NCBI GenBank assembly: GCA_030146405.1
Contig: JASLBS010000127.1
Location: 1 to 42,990 of the forward strand
Reading direction: 5' to 3'
Length of the DNA stretch: 42,990 nucleotides
Source: Arthrobacter sp.
GTDB taxonomy: Bacteria; Actinomycetota; Actinomycetes; Actinomycetales; Micrococcaceae
The translations under genes and the position numbers were made by a program. Positions 42,849-42,990 of the stretch are shown here, one piece after another. Every line of letters begins with the position of its first letter. Positions within the stretch are counted from its first letter, which is position 1. A model generated the notes under the pieces. The model ran no database searches and was not told where the DNA came from. It was given only the letters and a program-made list of their open reading frames with translations.

Positions 42849-42990
42849 CGACGCCGGACGCGCGCCTCTCCATCAACCAGGCCACCATCAAGTACGCGCC
42901 GCTCGCCGACGCCCTGCAGGTGACCGCCGACGCCGGGATCACGAGCATCGGCCTGTGGCGTGACTCCGTCCAGGCGGCATCGCTGCCCGG
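42845..42990 (+). CDS. Sugar phosphate isomerase/epimerase-like TIM barrel (partial, cut by right edge)
   Basis: Only the first 48 codons are present. The sequence MTTPDARLSINQATIKYAPLADAL, then ADAGITSIGLWRDSVQ is typical of the first strand and helix of xylose-isomerase-like sugar isomerases/epimerases. The ATG overlaps the DUF993 stop by 4 nt. It would complete a three-enzyme sugar pathway with the two upstream genes. Confidence 0.72.
   Translation, partial: MTTPDARLSINQATIKYAPLADALQVTADAGITSIGLWRDSVQAASLP

Overview
The window is GC-rich DNA with many GTG starts, four-base stop/start overlaps, an HrcA/CIRCE-controlled groESL operon, a GAF-ANTAR regulator, a THUMP-like methyltransferase and a YbdK-type ligase. 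Together these point to the chromosome of a soil or plant-associated actinobacterium, most likely Micrococcaceae (Arthrobacter-like). I see no rRNA, tRNA, insertion sequence, prophage or CRISPR array. Family names come from reading the proteins by eye, without database searches.

Layout. 1-8.9 kb is housekeeping: the start of an ABC exporter (cut by the left edge), guaB, an acyltransferase-3/SGNH gene broken by one in-frame amber codon, RNase J, and groES-groL with two CIRCE operators over the promoter. 9.0-12.8 kb is a four-gene iron-siderophore ABC importer behind an iron-box-like palindrome. 12.8-20.5 kb holds a methyltransferase, a HAD phosphatase, a 500-bp gap rich in inverted repeats, a small-gene operon (hypothetical protein, YbaK, two GNATs), a PhzF/AroE-like pair facing it, and a YbdK-type ligase.

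20.7-30.5 kb is the most system-like region. It encodes a solute-binding protein, two permeases, a YesL-type membrane protein, a GH42 beta-galactosidase, a divergent acetyl esterase and a large secreted PL11 rhamnogalacturonan lyase. The content parallels the Bacillus subtilis yesLOPQ/yesW/yesZ pectin-side-chain system. The likely chain is extracellular cleavage of rhamnogalacturonan I by the lyase, import of the oligosaccharides by the ABC system (its ATPase lies elsewhere), and removal of acetyl and galactosyl groups in the cytoplasm. LacI-type palindromes sit just downstream of the -10 boxes of both minus-strand promoters, and a third similar palindrome lies at the sugar-oxidoreductase operon at 40.5 kb.

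30.6-36.3 kb is a mannitol PTS unit: a TetR regulator, mtlA (EIICBA) and mtlD on one strand and ptsI divergent. 36.4-40.4 kb has a maltokinase-cap-like protein, a LacI regulator, small conserved-looking genes, a GAF-ANTAR protein and a tandem pair of 98-residue paralogues. 40.5 kb to the right edge is an overlapping operon of a Gfo/Idh/MocA oxidoreductase, a DUF993 protein and the start of a TIM-barrel isomerase/epimerase, probably a sugar pathway of unknown substrate.
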